Positions 27,719-36,559 of a stretch of DNA of 64,000 nucleotides are shown here, in pieces. Every line of letters begins with the position of its first letter. Within the stretch, counting starts at the first letter, position 1. The DNA comes from Pseudomonas rubra (lineage in GTDB: Bacteria; Pseudomonadota; Gammaproteobacteria; Pseudomonadales; Pseudomonadaceae), in NCBI RefSeq assembly GCF_028656935.1, contig NZ_JAMDGZ010000010.1, forward strand, positions 1-64,000, in the 5' to 3' direction. Made by a program: the position numbers and the translations under genes. The notes under the pieces are model-generated. The model was not told where the DNA came from, made no database searches, and was given only the letters and a program-made list of their open reading frames with translations.

Positions 27719-28573
27719 ATGACGCGCAAATGGATTGAGGTGAGCCGTACCGCTGCACTCTCCGGGCTGTACCTGCGTGCCGCGCGCAAACGCAAGATCA
27801 GTGGTGACAGCTTGCCCAGCAGCGGTTTGCGCTGCCAGCTGAGCGTCGATCCGCAGCAGTTGCAGGCGTACCGCAAGCTCTGCCATTTCAGCGACGACGG
27901 GCACCTGCCGCCGACTTTCCCCCACGTCATGGCCTTCGCCCTACAGATGCAACTGCTGACTGCCGCAGACTTTCCCTTCCCGCTGCTGGGGCTGGTGCAC
28001 CTGCACAACCGCATTCGCGTGCTGCGCCCGCTGGGCGGCATCAGCCGCCTGCGCTTGCGCGTGCATGTGGATAACCTGCAAGCCCATGAAAAAGGCGCCA
28101 CCTGTGACCTGATCACCGAAGCCGAGGACGGTCTGGGCCTGCTCTGGTCCGAGACCAGCCGCATGCTCTGCCGGGGCCTGAAACTGGCTGGCGAACCGAC
28201 CGCAGTCGAAGCGCCTGAGGCCCTGCCCTTGAGCGAACTGACGCGCTGGTACGCTGACAGCGATATCGGCCGGCGGTACGCCAAGGTCTGCGGCGACTAC
28301 AACCCGATCCACCTGAGCGCCGCCAGCGCCAGGCTGTTTGGCTTCCCCACCGCCATTGCCCACGGCATGTGGAGCAAGGCCATGGCCCTGGCGGCCCTGC
28401 GCGGGCACCTGCCGGTCAGTGGCTATGAGATCGAGGTGGGCTTCGTAAAACCGGTGCGCCTGCCCAGCGAGGTGATCCTCAATGCCAGCCCCGCTGCGGC
28501 CGAGGGCCAGTTGCGGCTCGACGGCCACGGCGAGCTTGTGCACATGCGCGGCGCCTGGCGCCCCTTGAGCTGA
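27719..28573 (+). CDS. MaoC-like acyl dehydratase
   Basis: The 284-residue double-hotdog protein hydrates or dehydrates acyl-CoA/ACP thioesters. The hydratase-2 motif CGDYNPIHLSAASARLFG lies near residue 190, followed by AIAHGMWSKAMA. It starts 1 bp after the FabG-like stop, so it is co-translated with it. Together with the divergent thiolase it gives condensing, reducing and dehydrating activities, but no dedicated enoyl reductase or synthase is present. Confidence 0.87.
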   Translation: MTRKWIEVSRTAALSGLYLRAARKRKISGDSLPSSGLRCQLSVDPQQLQAYRKLCHFSDDGHLPPTFPHVMAFALQMQLLTAADFPFPLLGLVHLHNRIRVLRPLGGISRLRLRVHVDNLQAHEKGATCDLITEAEDGLGLLWSETSRMLCRGLKLAGEPTAVEAPEALPLSELTRWYADSDIGRRYAKVCGDYNPIHLSAASARLFGFPTAIAHGMWSKAMALAALRGHLPVSGYEIEVGFVKPVRLPSEVILNASPAAAEGQLRLDGHGELVHMRGAWRPLS

Positions 28574-28634
28574 CAGTGCCCTCTTGCGTTGCAACGGCGC
28601 CCGCCTGAAGCTATGCCGCTTGAGGAGAGCCCTG

Positions 28635-28940
28635 ATGAACCTGCAAGAACTGACCCAACGCCTGCACCACATCCGCGACAGCAATGACTGGCGCGGCTTT
28701 CACAGCCCAAAGAACCTGGCCATGGCCGCCAGCGTCGAGATGGCCGAACTGGTGGAAATCTTCCAGTGGCTGACTGAAGACCAGTCGCGCCAATTGCCAC
28801 CCGAGCAACTGGAGCACGCCGGTCAAGAGGTCGGCGACATCGTCCTCTACCTGTTGCTGCTGTGCAGCGAACTGGGCCTGGACATGGAGCAGGTGGTGAA
28901 AAGCAAACTGGCCGACAGCGAAAGGCGATTTGGCAAATGA
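28635..28940 (+). CDS. MazG-like nucleotide pyrophosphohydrolase
   Basis: The 101-residue protein is a compact all-alpha NTP pyrophosphohydrolase. The metal-binding helices carry EMAELVEIFQW (near 37) and the E-x3-D pair EVGDIVLYLLLLC (near 66). Such proteins hydrolyse non-canonical or excess NTPs. The ATG at 28635 has a TGAGGAG site. It overlaps cmoM by 4 bases (ATGA). Confidence 0.87.
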   Translation: MNLQELTQRLHHIRDSNDWRGFHSPKNLAMAASVEMAELVEIFQWLTEDQSRQLPPEQLEHAGQEVGDIVLYLLLLCSELGLDMEQVVKSKLADSERRFGK

Positions 28941-29686
28941 ACGACCGTCATTTCGATGAACTGGCCACCCGCTTTGCCGAGAAGATCTACGGTGGCGCCA
29001 AGGGTGCGATCCGCCTCGCGGTGTTGCAGGCCGACCTCGCCGAAGCCTTGCCCGATCGCCCGCTACGGGTCCTGGATATCGGCGCCGGCCTGGGCCACAT
29101 GTCGCTGTGGCTGGCCCAACGCGGGCACCAGGTGACTCTGGCCGAGCCCGCAGCGCCAATGCTCGAAGGCGCCCGCGAGCGCTTTGCCGACGCCGGCCAG
29201 CAGGCCACTTTCATCCAGGCCCCCTGGCAGGAGCTGCTCGGCCAGCTGACCGAACCCTACGACCTGGTGCTGTGCCACGCGGTACTGGAATGGCTGGCCG
29301 AACCCGAGACCATCCTGCCGGTATTGCATCAGTTGACCTGCACCGACGGCCTGCTGTCGCTGGCGTTCTACAACCGTGACGCGCTGGTTTATCGCAACCT
29401 GCTCAAGGGCCATTTTCGCAAGTTGCGCAGCAATGAACTGGCCGGAGAAAAGCAGAGCCTGACCCCGCAAAAACCACTTGATCCACGTGCGCTCAAGGCG
29501 CAACTTGAAGACTTGTGGCAGGTCGAAAGTGAAAGTGGCGTGCGGGTGTTCCACGACTACATGCCGCGTGATTTCCAGGCCAAGGCCGAACTGCTCGACC
29601 TGCTGGAAATGGAACTGGCACACCGTCGTCATCCGGCCTTCGCCGGTCTTGGCCGCTACCTGCACTGGATCTGTCGACCGCGCTGA
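28937..29686 (+). CDS. cmoM: tRNA 5-carboxymethoxyuridine methyltransferase CmoM
   Basis: The 249-residue class I SAM-dependent methyltransferase has motif [17 protein letters not shown] near residue 45, and the residues typical of E. coli CmoM (formerly SmtA): [22 protein letters not shown] at the start (split across residues 2-23), [12 protein letters not shown] near 111, [20 protein letters not shown] near 206 and LGRYLHW near the end. CmoM methylates the cmo5U34 wobble base in tRNA. It overlaps the MazG-like gene by 4 bases. Confidence 0.9.
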   Translation: MNDRHFDELATRFAEKIYGGAKGAIRLAVLQADLAEALPDRPLRVLDIGAGLGHMSLWLAQRGHQVTLAEPAAPMLEGARERFADAGQQATFIQAPWQELLGQLTEPYDLVLCHAVLEWLAEPETILPVLHQLTCTDGLLSLAFYNRDALVYRNLLKGHFRKLRSNELAGEKQSLTPQKPLDPRALKAQLEDLWQVESESGVRVFHDYMPRDFQAKAELLDLLEMELAHRRHPAFAGLGRYLHWICRPR

Positions 29687-29709
29687 ACCACGCCCGCCGG
29701 GAGGGTGAC

Positions 29710-30345
29710 ATGCCGTACCGTTTGACCCTGGGCCTGCTCTGCCTGACCCTGGCCGCCTGCCAGGGCAGCAACCCTTATGTCGCCAGCTCCCGGCCATTGC
29801 CACCGGCCCCAGCGCAAGCGGCCAAAAGTTTCGATGCCAGCGCCTACCCCGCAGCGCCCCGCGACTACGGGCGCTATCGCAGTTGGGCCTGGCGCAACGA
29901 CCAATTGCCGGCAGGCAGCAGCTATGCCGAACCTGCGCAACTGGCCGATGCGGTGAGCAATGCTCTGGACCAGCGTGGCCTGCGCCCCGCACGCAACGGC
30001 CAGGCAGGCGACCTGCTGGTCAGTGCCGACCTGCGCCTGGAGCGGCGCTTGCGTCAGGTCCGCGAAGACTATAGCCCCTACGACAACTACCCCTACGGCG
30101 CGTATGGTGGCTACGGCAGTTACGGTCGTTATCACAACGGCTACGGGGTGTACGGCAGCGTGCCGCTGGTGCGCACTTACGAAGTCGAAGTGATGGTGGT
30201 GCGCGTCGACCTGTACGACGCCCGCGACGGCCAACCGGTGTGGAGCGCCAGCGCCGAAACCGCCAGCCAGGACTCCCAGGGCAAGCGCGCCGATGCCCTG
30301 CGCGAATCGGTGCAAAAAGCGCTGGCCAGCTATCCTCCCAGCTAA
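29710..30345 (+). CDS. DUF4136 lipoprotein (first of tandem pair)
   Basis: The 211-residue protein starts with a lipoprotein signal (LTLAAC; Cys17) and so is probably anchored in the outer membrane, periplasm-facing. It is followed by a Pro/Ala linker and a DUF4136 domain: [21 protein letters not shown], a central Tyr/Gly-rich loop (about residues 120-150) and a [18 protein letters not shown] strand pair. Function is unknown. A GGGAGGG site precedes the ATG. A shorter paralogue follows 19 bp later. Confidence 0.85.
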   Translation: MPYRLTLGLLCLTLAACQGSNPYVASSRPLPPAPAQAAKSFDASAYPAAPRDYGRYRSWAWRNDQLPAGSSYAEPAQLADAVSNALDQRGLRPARNGQAGDLLVSADLRLERRLRQVREDYSPYDNYPYGAYGGYGSYGRYHNGYGVYGSVPLVRTYEVEVMVVRVDLYDARDGQPVWSASAETASQDSQGKRADALRESVQKALASYPPS

Positions 30346-30364
30346 AGGTATACGGAGAACCATC

Positions 30365-30925
30365 ATGTTGCAGCGTCTCGCTTTACTCTCGCTCCTGTTG
30401 TTGCTCGGTGCTTGCCAGAGCAACAACGTCACCCAGGACTTCGATGCCAGCCGCGACTTTGCCGCTTACCGTAGCTGGGTCTGGCAGGAACCGGGGTTGC
30501 AGTACCGCCCGGACGATCCACGGATCAAGAGCGACCTCACCGAGCAACGCATCCGCCAGGCTGTGGCCAACCAGCTCGATCAACGCGGCCTGCGCCCGGC
30601 CCAGGGCAACAGCCGCGGTGACCTCAAGGTCCAGGCTTACCTGATCGTCGAGAATCGCCAGCAACAGGTCACCACCAACTACGGCGGCGCCTGGGGTGGG
30701 TACTGGGGCGGCTACTGGGGTGGGCCGATGTACAACGAAACCCGCAGCGTCGACTACAAGGTGGCAACCATCCAGGTCGATCTGTTCGACGGTCGCGACG
30801 GCAAGCTGGTGTGGCGCGGCAGCGCCGAACAGATCATGAACAACTACCCGCCAAGCCCGCAGGAACGCAACTCGGCGATCAACGACACCGTCGCCAAACT
30901 GATGGCCAACTACCCGCCACGCTAA
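30365..30925 (+). CDS. DUF4136 lipoprotein (second of tandem pair)
   Basis: The 186-residue protein has a lipobox (LLLLGAC; Cys16) and a DUF4136 domain colinear with its upstream neighbour: FDASRDFAAYRSWVWQE, a Trp/Gly-rich loop (WGGYWGGYWGG), TIQVDLFDGRDGKLVWRG and the C-terminal NDTVAKLMANYPPR. The pair probably arose by duplication and shares one transcript. Function is unknown; both may be envelope proteins. The ATG at 30365 has GGAGA upstream. Confidence 0.85.
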   Translation: MLQRLALLSLLLLLGACQSNNVTQDFDASRDFAAYRSWVWQEPGLQYRPDDPRIKSDLTEQRIRQAVANQLDQRGLRPAQGNSRGDLKVQAYLIVENRQQQVTTNYGGAWGGYWGGYWGGPMYNETRSVDYKVATIQVDLFDGRDGKLVWRGSAEQIMNNYPPSPQERNSAINDTVAKLMANYPPR

Positions 30926-31028
30926 GCCTCGCATGCCAGTCACCATACCGGCGACTGGCCATTATCTTGGCTACACTCCTTGGCACTGCTGCTGCCCCGC
31001 GCGGCCAACGGCCGGCAAAGGAGTGCTC

Positions 31029-32753
31029 GTGTCTTCTCGCTTTCCAGCACGGCAACGTGGCGCCATCGGCTTGATCGCCGCCCTGACCCTGGGCATGGCG
31101 CTACTGTTCGTGTTGATGGTGGTCGACAGCGGACGCTTGTTTCTGGAGCAACGCAAACTGCAGCGGGTAGCCGACATGGCGGCGCTGGAGGCCGTCAACG
31201 GCAAGGGCACATGCCTGCCCACCGGCCCCAGCGCGCAGGCACTGGCCAGCCGCGCCGCAACACGCAATGACCACCCGCCGGGCGGCAACCGCAGCCTGCA
31301 AGTGGAATGCGGCAACCTGCAGACCGGCGCAAGCAGCTTGCGGCAGTTCAGCGTGGATGCCAGCAAGGCCGATGCGATCCGCGTGACGGCCGGCCTAACC
31401 CTGGACACCAGTCTTGCCGCAGGCATCCGCTCGCTGGTGGCCTCTGCCACCTTTGACCCCACCACCCGCCTCAGCGCCCAGGCCACCGCAGCCCAGCCCG
31501 TGCCGCCGCTGGCCCGCCTGAACATTCGCAGCACCTTGCTCAACATCGACTCTTCGCGCTCGGCGCTGCTCAACTCACTGATGAGCAGCTTGCTCGGCGG
31601 CCAGGTCAATTTGAGCCTGGCCCAATGGCAGGGCTTGTTGCAGGCCAACGTCAACCTGCTCAACTACCTCGACGCCCTGGCGATCAAGGCCCAGGTCAGC
31701 GCTGGCAACTACACCGAGCTGCTGAGCAAAACCCTTAATGTTGGCGAAGCCCTTGAGGTCATGGCCAAGGTAGCGGCGCAGAACAATCCGCTGGTGGATG
31801 TCAGCGGCCTGGCCCAGCTCAGTGTCCTGGCCCAGAACGCCGGCGGCATCGTCCTCGGCGATTTGCTCGATATCCAGAATGGCGGCAGCAGTGCCGGGCT
31901 GGATGCAAAATTGCAGGCCCTGCAACTGGTCCAGGGCATGGTGCAATTGGCCAACAGCGCCCATGGGGCCGAAGTCACCCTGCCAGTCAACCTGCTGGGC
32001 CTGGCCAACATTTCGACCCGGGTCAAGATCATCGAACCGCCGCAGTTTTCCGCAGTGGGCAATCCGGCCAAAGCCACGGCAAACCCGAAAGATCCCGAAC
32101 AGATCTATGTACGCACTGCCCAGACACGCATCCTGATCAAGCTCGACCTGGGCCCGTTGCTGGGTGGCCTGAACCTTGGGATCATCCAGGTGCTGCCCAA
32201 CCCCAGCCTCGATCTGGGCCTGGAAGTCGCCAGCGCCAGCAGTCACGTCACCGGCTACAACTGCGCCTCGGCCGCCAGCAAGAGCCTGACCGTGCGCAAC
32301 GAAGCCGCGGCGGTCAAGGTGCTGATCGGCACGATCAACAGCAGCAACTTCTTCTCTTCGAAAAAACCGGTCGACGCCAGCCCGCTGGTGCTGCTCAGCG
32401 TACTGGGCATTGATATTGGCCTGGGCGCCAACTCACCGGTGTTCAGCCAGAACGAGTCCTTCACCTACCTCAAGCCACCGGAGCTTGAGCAAGATTCGGC
32501 CAATCACCTGCTCAGTTCGAAAAACATCGTTGCCAGTGTCCGCGCCACCCTTGAAGGCCTGGAGCTGACCCCGCAGATTCCGCTGGTCAGCCTGCTGCTC
32601 AATACCGTTTCAGGGCTGATCGGCAGTTTGCTCGGTTCCCTGCTCGACCCGATCATCAACAACCTGCTGACCTTGCTTGGCATCGACCTGAACCAGGTGG
32701 AGATTGGCGCCAACCTCAGCTGTCACAGCGGTCGCGCTCAACTGATGATCTGA
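31029..32753 (+). CDS. tadG: Tad pilus minor component TadG-like
   Basis: The 574-residue protein starts at a GTG with an AAAGGAG site 5-6 bases upstream. A short basic leader is followed by a membrane anchor (GAIGLIAALTLGMALLFVLMVV, positions 11-32, broken by no charge) and a large periplasmic domain, as in TadG. The residue at the fifth position after Gly11 is Ile, not Glu, so processing by the prepilin peptidase is unlikely. The domain contains many Leu/Asn-rich helical repeats and ends with Cys in LSCHSG. It stands alone on the plus strand and overlaps the convergent kinase gene by 16 bp. Confidence 0.78.
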   Translation: MSSRFPARQRGAIGLIAALTLGMALLFVLMVVDSGRLFLEQRKLQRVADMAALEAVNGKGTCLPTGPSAQALASRAATRNDHPPGGNRSLQVECGNLQTGASSLRQFSVDASKADAIRVTAGLTLDTSLAAGIRSLVASATFDPTTRLSAQATAAQPVPPLARLNIRSTLLNIDSSRSALLNSLMSSLLGGQVNLSLAQWQGLLQANVNLLNYLDALAIKAQVSAGNYTELLSKTLNVGEALEVMAKVAAQNNPLVDVSGLAQLSVLAQNAGGIVLGDLLDIQNGGSSAGLDAKLQALQLVQGMVQLANSAHGAEVTLPVNLLGLANISTRVKIIEPPQFSAVGNPAKATANPKDPEQIYVRTAQTRILIKLDLGPLLGGLNLGIIQVLPNPSLDLGLEVASASSHVTGYNCASAASKSLTVRNEAAAVKVLIGTINSSNFFSSKKPVDASPLVLLSVLGIDIGLGANSPVFSQNESFTYLKPPELEQDSANHLLSSKNIVASVRATLEGLELTPQIPLVSLLLNTVSGLIGSLLGSLLDPIINNLLTLLGIDLNQVEIGANLSCHSGRAQLMI

Positions 32754-35437
32754 GCCTGCGGCAAGGCAATGCAGAACCGCGCGCCCTGCTCGCCATTCTC
32801 GACACTCAGGCTGCCGCCCATGCTTTCGATGATGCCGTAGCTCACCGACAGCCCCAGGCCGGTCCCAACACCCACCGGCTTGGTGGTGAAGAACGGCTCG
32901 AAGATGCGTTCGAGCAACCCCGGTTCAATGCCACCGCCGTTGTCCTCAACCAGTAGGCGCACCTGCCGCGCATCCTGCTCCAGGCGCAGGGCAATCCAGG
33001 GCTGCAGTTCGCGCTGGTGCTCGCGGCGGGCCAGCAAGGCATCGCGGGCATTGACCATCAGGTTGATCAACACCTGTTCCAACTGGTCCTGATGCCCTAA
33101 TACCGGAACGCCGTGCTCCGGCGCCTGCACGCGCAACTCCACACCCTTGCCGTGCAAGCCGTCCGCCAGCAACGACAAGGCACCGTCCACCGCTTGCCAG
33201 GGTTCGAACAACTGCTGCTCAAGCTCGGAGCGACGGCCGAACACGCGCATGTGATCGACCACCCGAGAGGCGCGTAGTACCTGAGCATCGATACGTTTGA
33301 GCTTGTCCTGCAGGTAGTCGGCCTGAACATCACCGTTCTCCAGACGCTTGAGCGCATTGACCACGGCCATGCGCATGACGTTGAGCGGCTGGTTGATCTC
33401 ATGGGCAAGGCCAGTAGCCATTTCTCCGAGGGTGGCCATTTTCGCGCTCTGCAGCAGTTGCTGCTGGGCGCGCCGGACTTGCGTGTTGTCGCGGCCCACC
33501 GCCTGGATTTCCTGCAGTTGCCCGTGCTCGTCGAATAGCCCGCGATCGGACCATACCCACCAAGCATGCTCACGTCCCGGTAGTTGCAGGCAGATCTCGG
33601 CGCTGCTGACCGGCTGCTGCGGGGTCAAGCCTGCCAGGCGTTCGACAAAGGCCTGGCGCTGGGCCTCGGATAGCCACTGGCCGAGGTTCAGGCCGGCCAG
33701 TTGCGCCGCCGTGCACTCCAGGTAATCGGCCAATGGCTGGTTGCCGAACACCAGGCTCAGGTCCTGTCGGTAGCGGCAGATCATCGCTGGCGAATCCTCG
33801 ACCAGCACACGGTAGCGCTCCTCGCTGCGACGCACATTTTCGCTCGCTTCGGTCGCCTCGCTGATGTCCAGCCAGATACCCACCACCTCGACCGGCAAGC
33901 CCAGGTCGTCGCGTAACAAACGCGCTTCATCGAGTACCCAGTGATAGCCCCCGTGCTGGTCACGCAGGCGGTAGCGGCTGCGACTCTGACCTTCGCGCAG
34001 CAGCGTGCGGGTACGCTCCAGCCACAGCGGCTGGTCATCGGCATGCAGCCACTGGCCAGGCTGCAGTGCCTCGTCTGCCAAGGGCTGCCAGCCGAGCATA
34101 GGCTGCAGGCTGGCGCTGAAGAACTCGGCCAGCAACGCGCCCTCGTGGTAGCGCTGGATGTAGATCACGGCCGGTGAGCTGGCGATCAGGTTTTCCAGGC
34201 GCGCCTGGGCGGCACTGGCCTGCAGTTGTTGCACCTTGATATCGCTGATGTCGAGCATGAAACCCTGGACCCGCCGCTGGCCACCACTGCCGTGTACCTG
34301 GCCACACACGCGGTACCAGCGCGGCGGCGTACTGCTGCTGTGATCCAGCAGGCGCAGGTTCAACTGCAAGGCACAGCCCTGGCGCTGCAGCTCGCCGAAG
34401 GCCAGTTGCGCCGCCTCGCGGTCGGCCGGGTGCACGCGGCTCAGCCATTGATTGACGGTCAGCGCGGGCGGTATGCCCAGGCTGCTTGCCAGTGCCGGGT
34501 CCAGGTGCAACTGCGGATCATCCAGACGCCATTGCCACCAGCCGGCCCCCAATTGCAGTTGCAGGCTGTCCAGTCGCTCGCTCTGTTGATGTAACTGATG
34601 GGCGGCCAGGCGAGCGAGCAACGGCTCGATGAACGCCGCAGCCACCAACAGGGCATTCGCAGGTTGCAGCACCTCCTGCGCCTCGATACAGATCAGCCAG
34701 GCCTGGTTGACCTGCCCTTGCGCATAGCCCAACAGGTGCGCAGACACACCCGGCAACACGGCCTGCAACCCAGGCTCGGTGTCACTGCAGAGGATGCTGG
34801 CGGGCAGTTGGCGGTCCAGCAACGGGGCAAACTGCTCATCCCCCAGCCAATGCAAGGCATCGCCGCTGCTGGCGTAGGTCTGCCAGCCCTGGTCGGTTTG
34901 CACCAGCAAGCGCGCGCCCCTGGCACGCCAATGGCGTTGCAACCAGTTGAGCTGTTCTTCGGCCACCGCATGCAAGTGCTCAATGCTGCACCCACGCAAG
35001 GCACACGCCAGGTGCGCGGTCAGGTGCTGCTGACGCTCGGCGGCCAGGGCCTGCTGACGATGCTGCAGCAGGTCGCCGATATCGAACAGCTGCAGCAACC
35101 AGCCTCCCTGCTGCGCCAGTAGCCAGCCGCGCGTGTGCAAGGTATGGCCGCCAGCCGCCTTGAAGTCCAGCTCCAGCAGTTGCCCCTGCCAATCCGCCGG
35201 CTCTCCTTCAAGGGCCAGCAGGCTATAGGGTTGTACGTAGTCGTGCAGGCGTACGCCGGTTTGAGGCACCAGCGCCAGGGCCGCACGCAAAGGACCGGCC
35301 AGGCGCTGCACCCGACCGGCACCATCTAGCCACAACTGCAGGCCCACCGCTGGCACGTCCGCCGGTGGTGGCAGGGGCACCTCGGCTGGCGTGGCACGCC
35401 CGCGCCAGCGCTCGAACAAGCCCTGGCCGCCACTCAC
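32738..35437 (-). CDS. pprA: PAS-domain sensor histidine kinase, PprA-like
   Basis: This 899-residue protein has no membrane segment, so it is probably cytoplasmic. An N-terminal region (about 1-280) is followed by three PAS-like domains (about 290-405, 410-540, 545-665). The HisKA domain has GLAHEINQPLNV (His679), and the ATPase domain has LINLMVNARDAL, DNGGGI and GTGLGLSVSYG. There is no receiver domain. In P. aeruginosa the PprA/PprB pair controls Tad pili, and this gene lies in the same locus, so PprB is the likely partner. The start is a GTG overlapping the TadE stop by 3 bases. Confidence 0.82.
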   Translation of the reverse strand: MSGGQGLFERWRGRATPAEVPLPPPADVPAVGLQLWLDGAGRVQRLAGPLRAALALVPQTGVRLHDYVQPYSLLALEGEPADWQGQLLELDFKAAGGHTLHTRGWLLAQQGGWLLQLFDIGDLLQHRQQALAAERQQHLTAHLACALRGCSIEHLHAVAEEQLNWLQRHWRARGARLLVQTDQGWQTYASSGDALHWLGDEQFAPLLDRQLPASILCSDTEPGLQAVLPGVSAHLLGYAQGQVNQAWLICIEAQEVLQPANALLVAAAFIEPLLARLAAHQLHQQSERLDSLQLQLGAGWWQWRLDDPQLHLDPALASSLGIPPALTVNQWLSRVHPADREAAQLAFGELQRQGCALQLNLRLLDHSSSTPPRWYRVCGQVHGSGGQRRVQGFMLDISDIKVQQLQASAAQARLENLIASSPAVIYIQRYHEGALLAEFFSASLQPMLGWQPLADEALQPGQWLHADDQPLWLERTRTLLREGQSRSRYRLRDQHGGYHWVLDEARLLRDDLGLPVEVVGIWLDISEATEASENVRRSEERYRVLVEDSPAMICRYRQDLSLVFGNQPLADYLECTAAQLAGLNLGQWLSEAQRQAFVERLAGLTPQQPVSSAEICLQLPGREHAWWVWSDRGLFDEHGQLQEIQAVGRDNTQVRRAQQQLLQSAKMATLGEMATGLAHEINQPLNVMRMAVVNALKRLENGDVQADYLQDKLKRIDAQVLRASRVVDHMRVFGRRSELEQQLFEPWQAVDGALSLLADGLHGKGVELRVQAPEHGVPVLGHQDQLEQVLINLMVNARDALLARREHQRELQPWIALRLEQDARQVRLLVEDNGGGIEPGLLERIFEPFFTTKPVGVGTGLGLSVSYGIIESMGGSLSVENGEQGARFCIALPQAQIIS

Positions 35438-35877
35438 AGTTGCAGGCTCGCTTCGGCCTTGAGGCTGTCGGGCAAGCGCGGGACCTCACCGATGCCCGGT
35501 AGGTCCAGCACCGGCAATACCGAGGTCAGCTTGGCCTTGGCGTAATCGATCTTCACCGTCAGCAGCTTGCCGGGGCTGAGCGTGACACTGGCATCGCTGT
35601 TGACCTGGAAATTCAACGACGCCGGCATCCACGCCAGTTGCTCACCGAGCACGCGCTTGGCCAGGGTGTTGACGTCAGCGTTGTAGGTTGCGCTGGCAGG
35701 GTCCAGCGCCACACAACGGCGCACCGCTTCGCTGCTGGCCTGGTTGAACGATTGCAGCATCAGCATGGGCAAGCCATAACTGAGCACCCCGTAGAACACC
35801 GCAAAGAAGATCACGAAGACCATGACAAACTCGAGGGCTGCCGCGCCTTTTTGCTGCTTGCACAGGCTTGCTTTCAT
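35434..35877 (-). CDS. tadE: Tad pseudopilin TadE/TadF
   Basis: The 147-residue protein has a pseudopilin leader: cleavage is expected after Gly11 of KQQKGAAALEF, putting Glu at position +5, followed by a hydrophobic helix (VMVFVIFFAVFYGVL). It should be matured by FppA and join the pilus as a minor subunit. I chose the ATG at 35877 because it places the leader at typical length, though the ribosome site is weak. The homologue beside P. aeruginosa pprA is called tadF. It overlaps the kinase start. Confidence 0.8.
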   Translation of the reverse strand: MKASLCKQQKGAAALEFVMVFVIFFAVFYGVLSYGLPMLMLQSFNQASSEAVRRCVALDPASATYNADVNTLAKRVLGEQLAWMPASLNFQVNSDASVTLSPGKLLTVKIDYAKAKLTSVLPVLDLPGIGEVPRLPDSLKAEASLQL

Positions 35878-35952
35878 GATCGCGTCTACCCTGACAGTGA
35901 CACCTGAAAGACAGCATAGAATCATTCACCACAAAGGGATGGCCTTTCGCCA

Positions 35953-36423
35953 ATGCAAAGCATTGTTCTGCTGCTGTGGCTTGCCTTGTGCTCTGAACAA
36001 GATCTGCGCGAACGCCAGATCGCCAATACCCTGACCCTCGGCGCTGCCGCCTGCGCCCTGGCCTATCTGTTCGTTACCGGGCACACCTGGATAGGCGCCG
36101 ACGCCAGTGAAGCGGGCTGGGCGCTGGCCCTGGTCATGCTGCTGACCCTGCCCGGTTACCTGCTCGGCCGTCTGGGCGCCGGCGATGTGAAACTGCTCGG
36201 GGCCCTGGCCCTGGCCACGGATCGCATGCACCTGCTGGGCACCTTTATCGGCGCCGGGGTGGCCGTCGTGGCCTGGTTGCTCAGCCGCCGCTGGTTGTGG
36301 TCCCTTTTAAGTCAGAAGGTTAAGAACCGTCTTAAGCAATTGAGCGAAGAGTCGTCAAAAAAACAGCCCTTCGCCCCCTTCCTGTTGGTCGGCTTCTTGT
36401 TGGCAGCCGTCTGGATTCATTAG
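35953..36423 (+). CDS. fppA: Flp prepilin peptidase FppA (TadV)
   Basis: The 156-residue inner-membrane aspartic protease (A24 family) cleaves Flp and TadE leaders. Catalytic residues are Asp17 in EQDLRERQIAN and Asp78 in the GxGD motif LGAGDVKLLGA. There is no N-methyltransferase domain, as in the short Tad-type enzymes. Residues 108-140 form an unusual basic cytoplasmic segment (SQKVKNRLKQL) before the last helix. It diverges from tadE with a 75-bp promoter gap. Confidence 0.9.
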   Translation: MQSIVLLLWLALCSEQDLRERQIANTLTLGAAACALAYLFVTGHTWIGADASEAGWALALVMLLTLPGYLLGRLGAGDVKLLGALALATDRMHLLGTFIGAGVAVVAWLLSRRWLWSLLSQKVKNRLKQLSEESSKKQPFAPFLLVGFLLAAVWIH

Positions 36424-36445
36424 TCGAATGACGTGAACAAAAGGA

Positions 36446-36462
36446 TGTACAAACCTTGTACA
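36446..36462. promoter_or_regulatory. Perfect 7-3-7 palindrome upstream of pprB
   Basis: TGTACAAACCTTGTACA is a perfect inverted repeat of 7-bp arms around 3 bases, 98 bp before the pprB start and 22 bp after fppA. Such symmetry suggests a dimeric DNA-binding protein. The binding protein is unknown. A copy with one base changed lies at 61904-61920. Confidence 0.6.
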
Positions 36463-36559
36463 TAGTCAAAAAGTGCGACTACTTTCTAGGGTGCCGGGAA
36501 TGGATCCAGGCGCAGCCTGGTACCGGTTACCTGAAGGCGAACAGAACAGGGAGTTGCGA

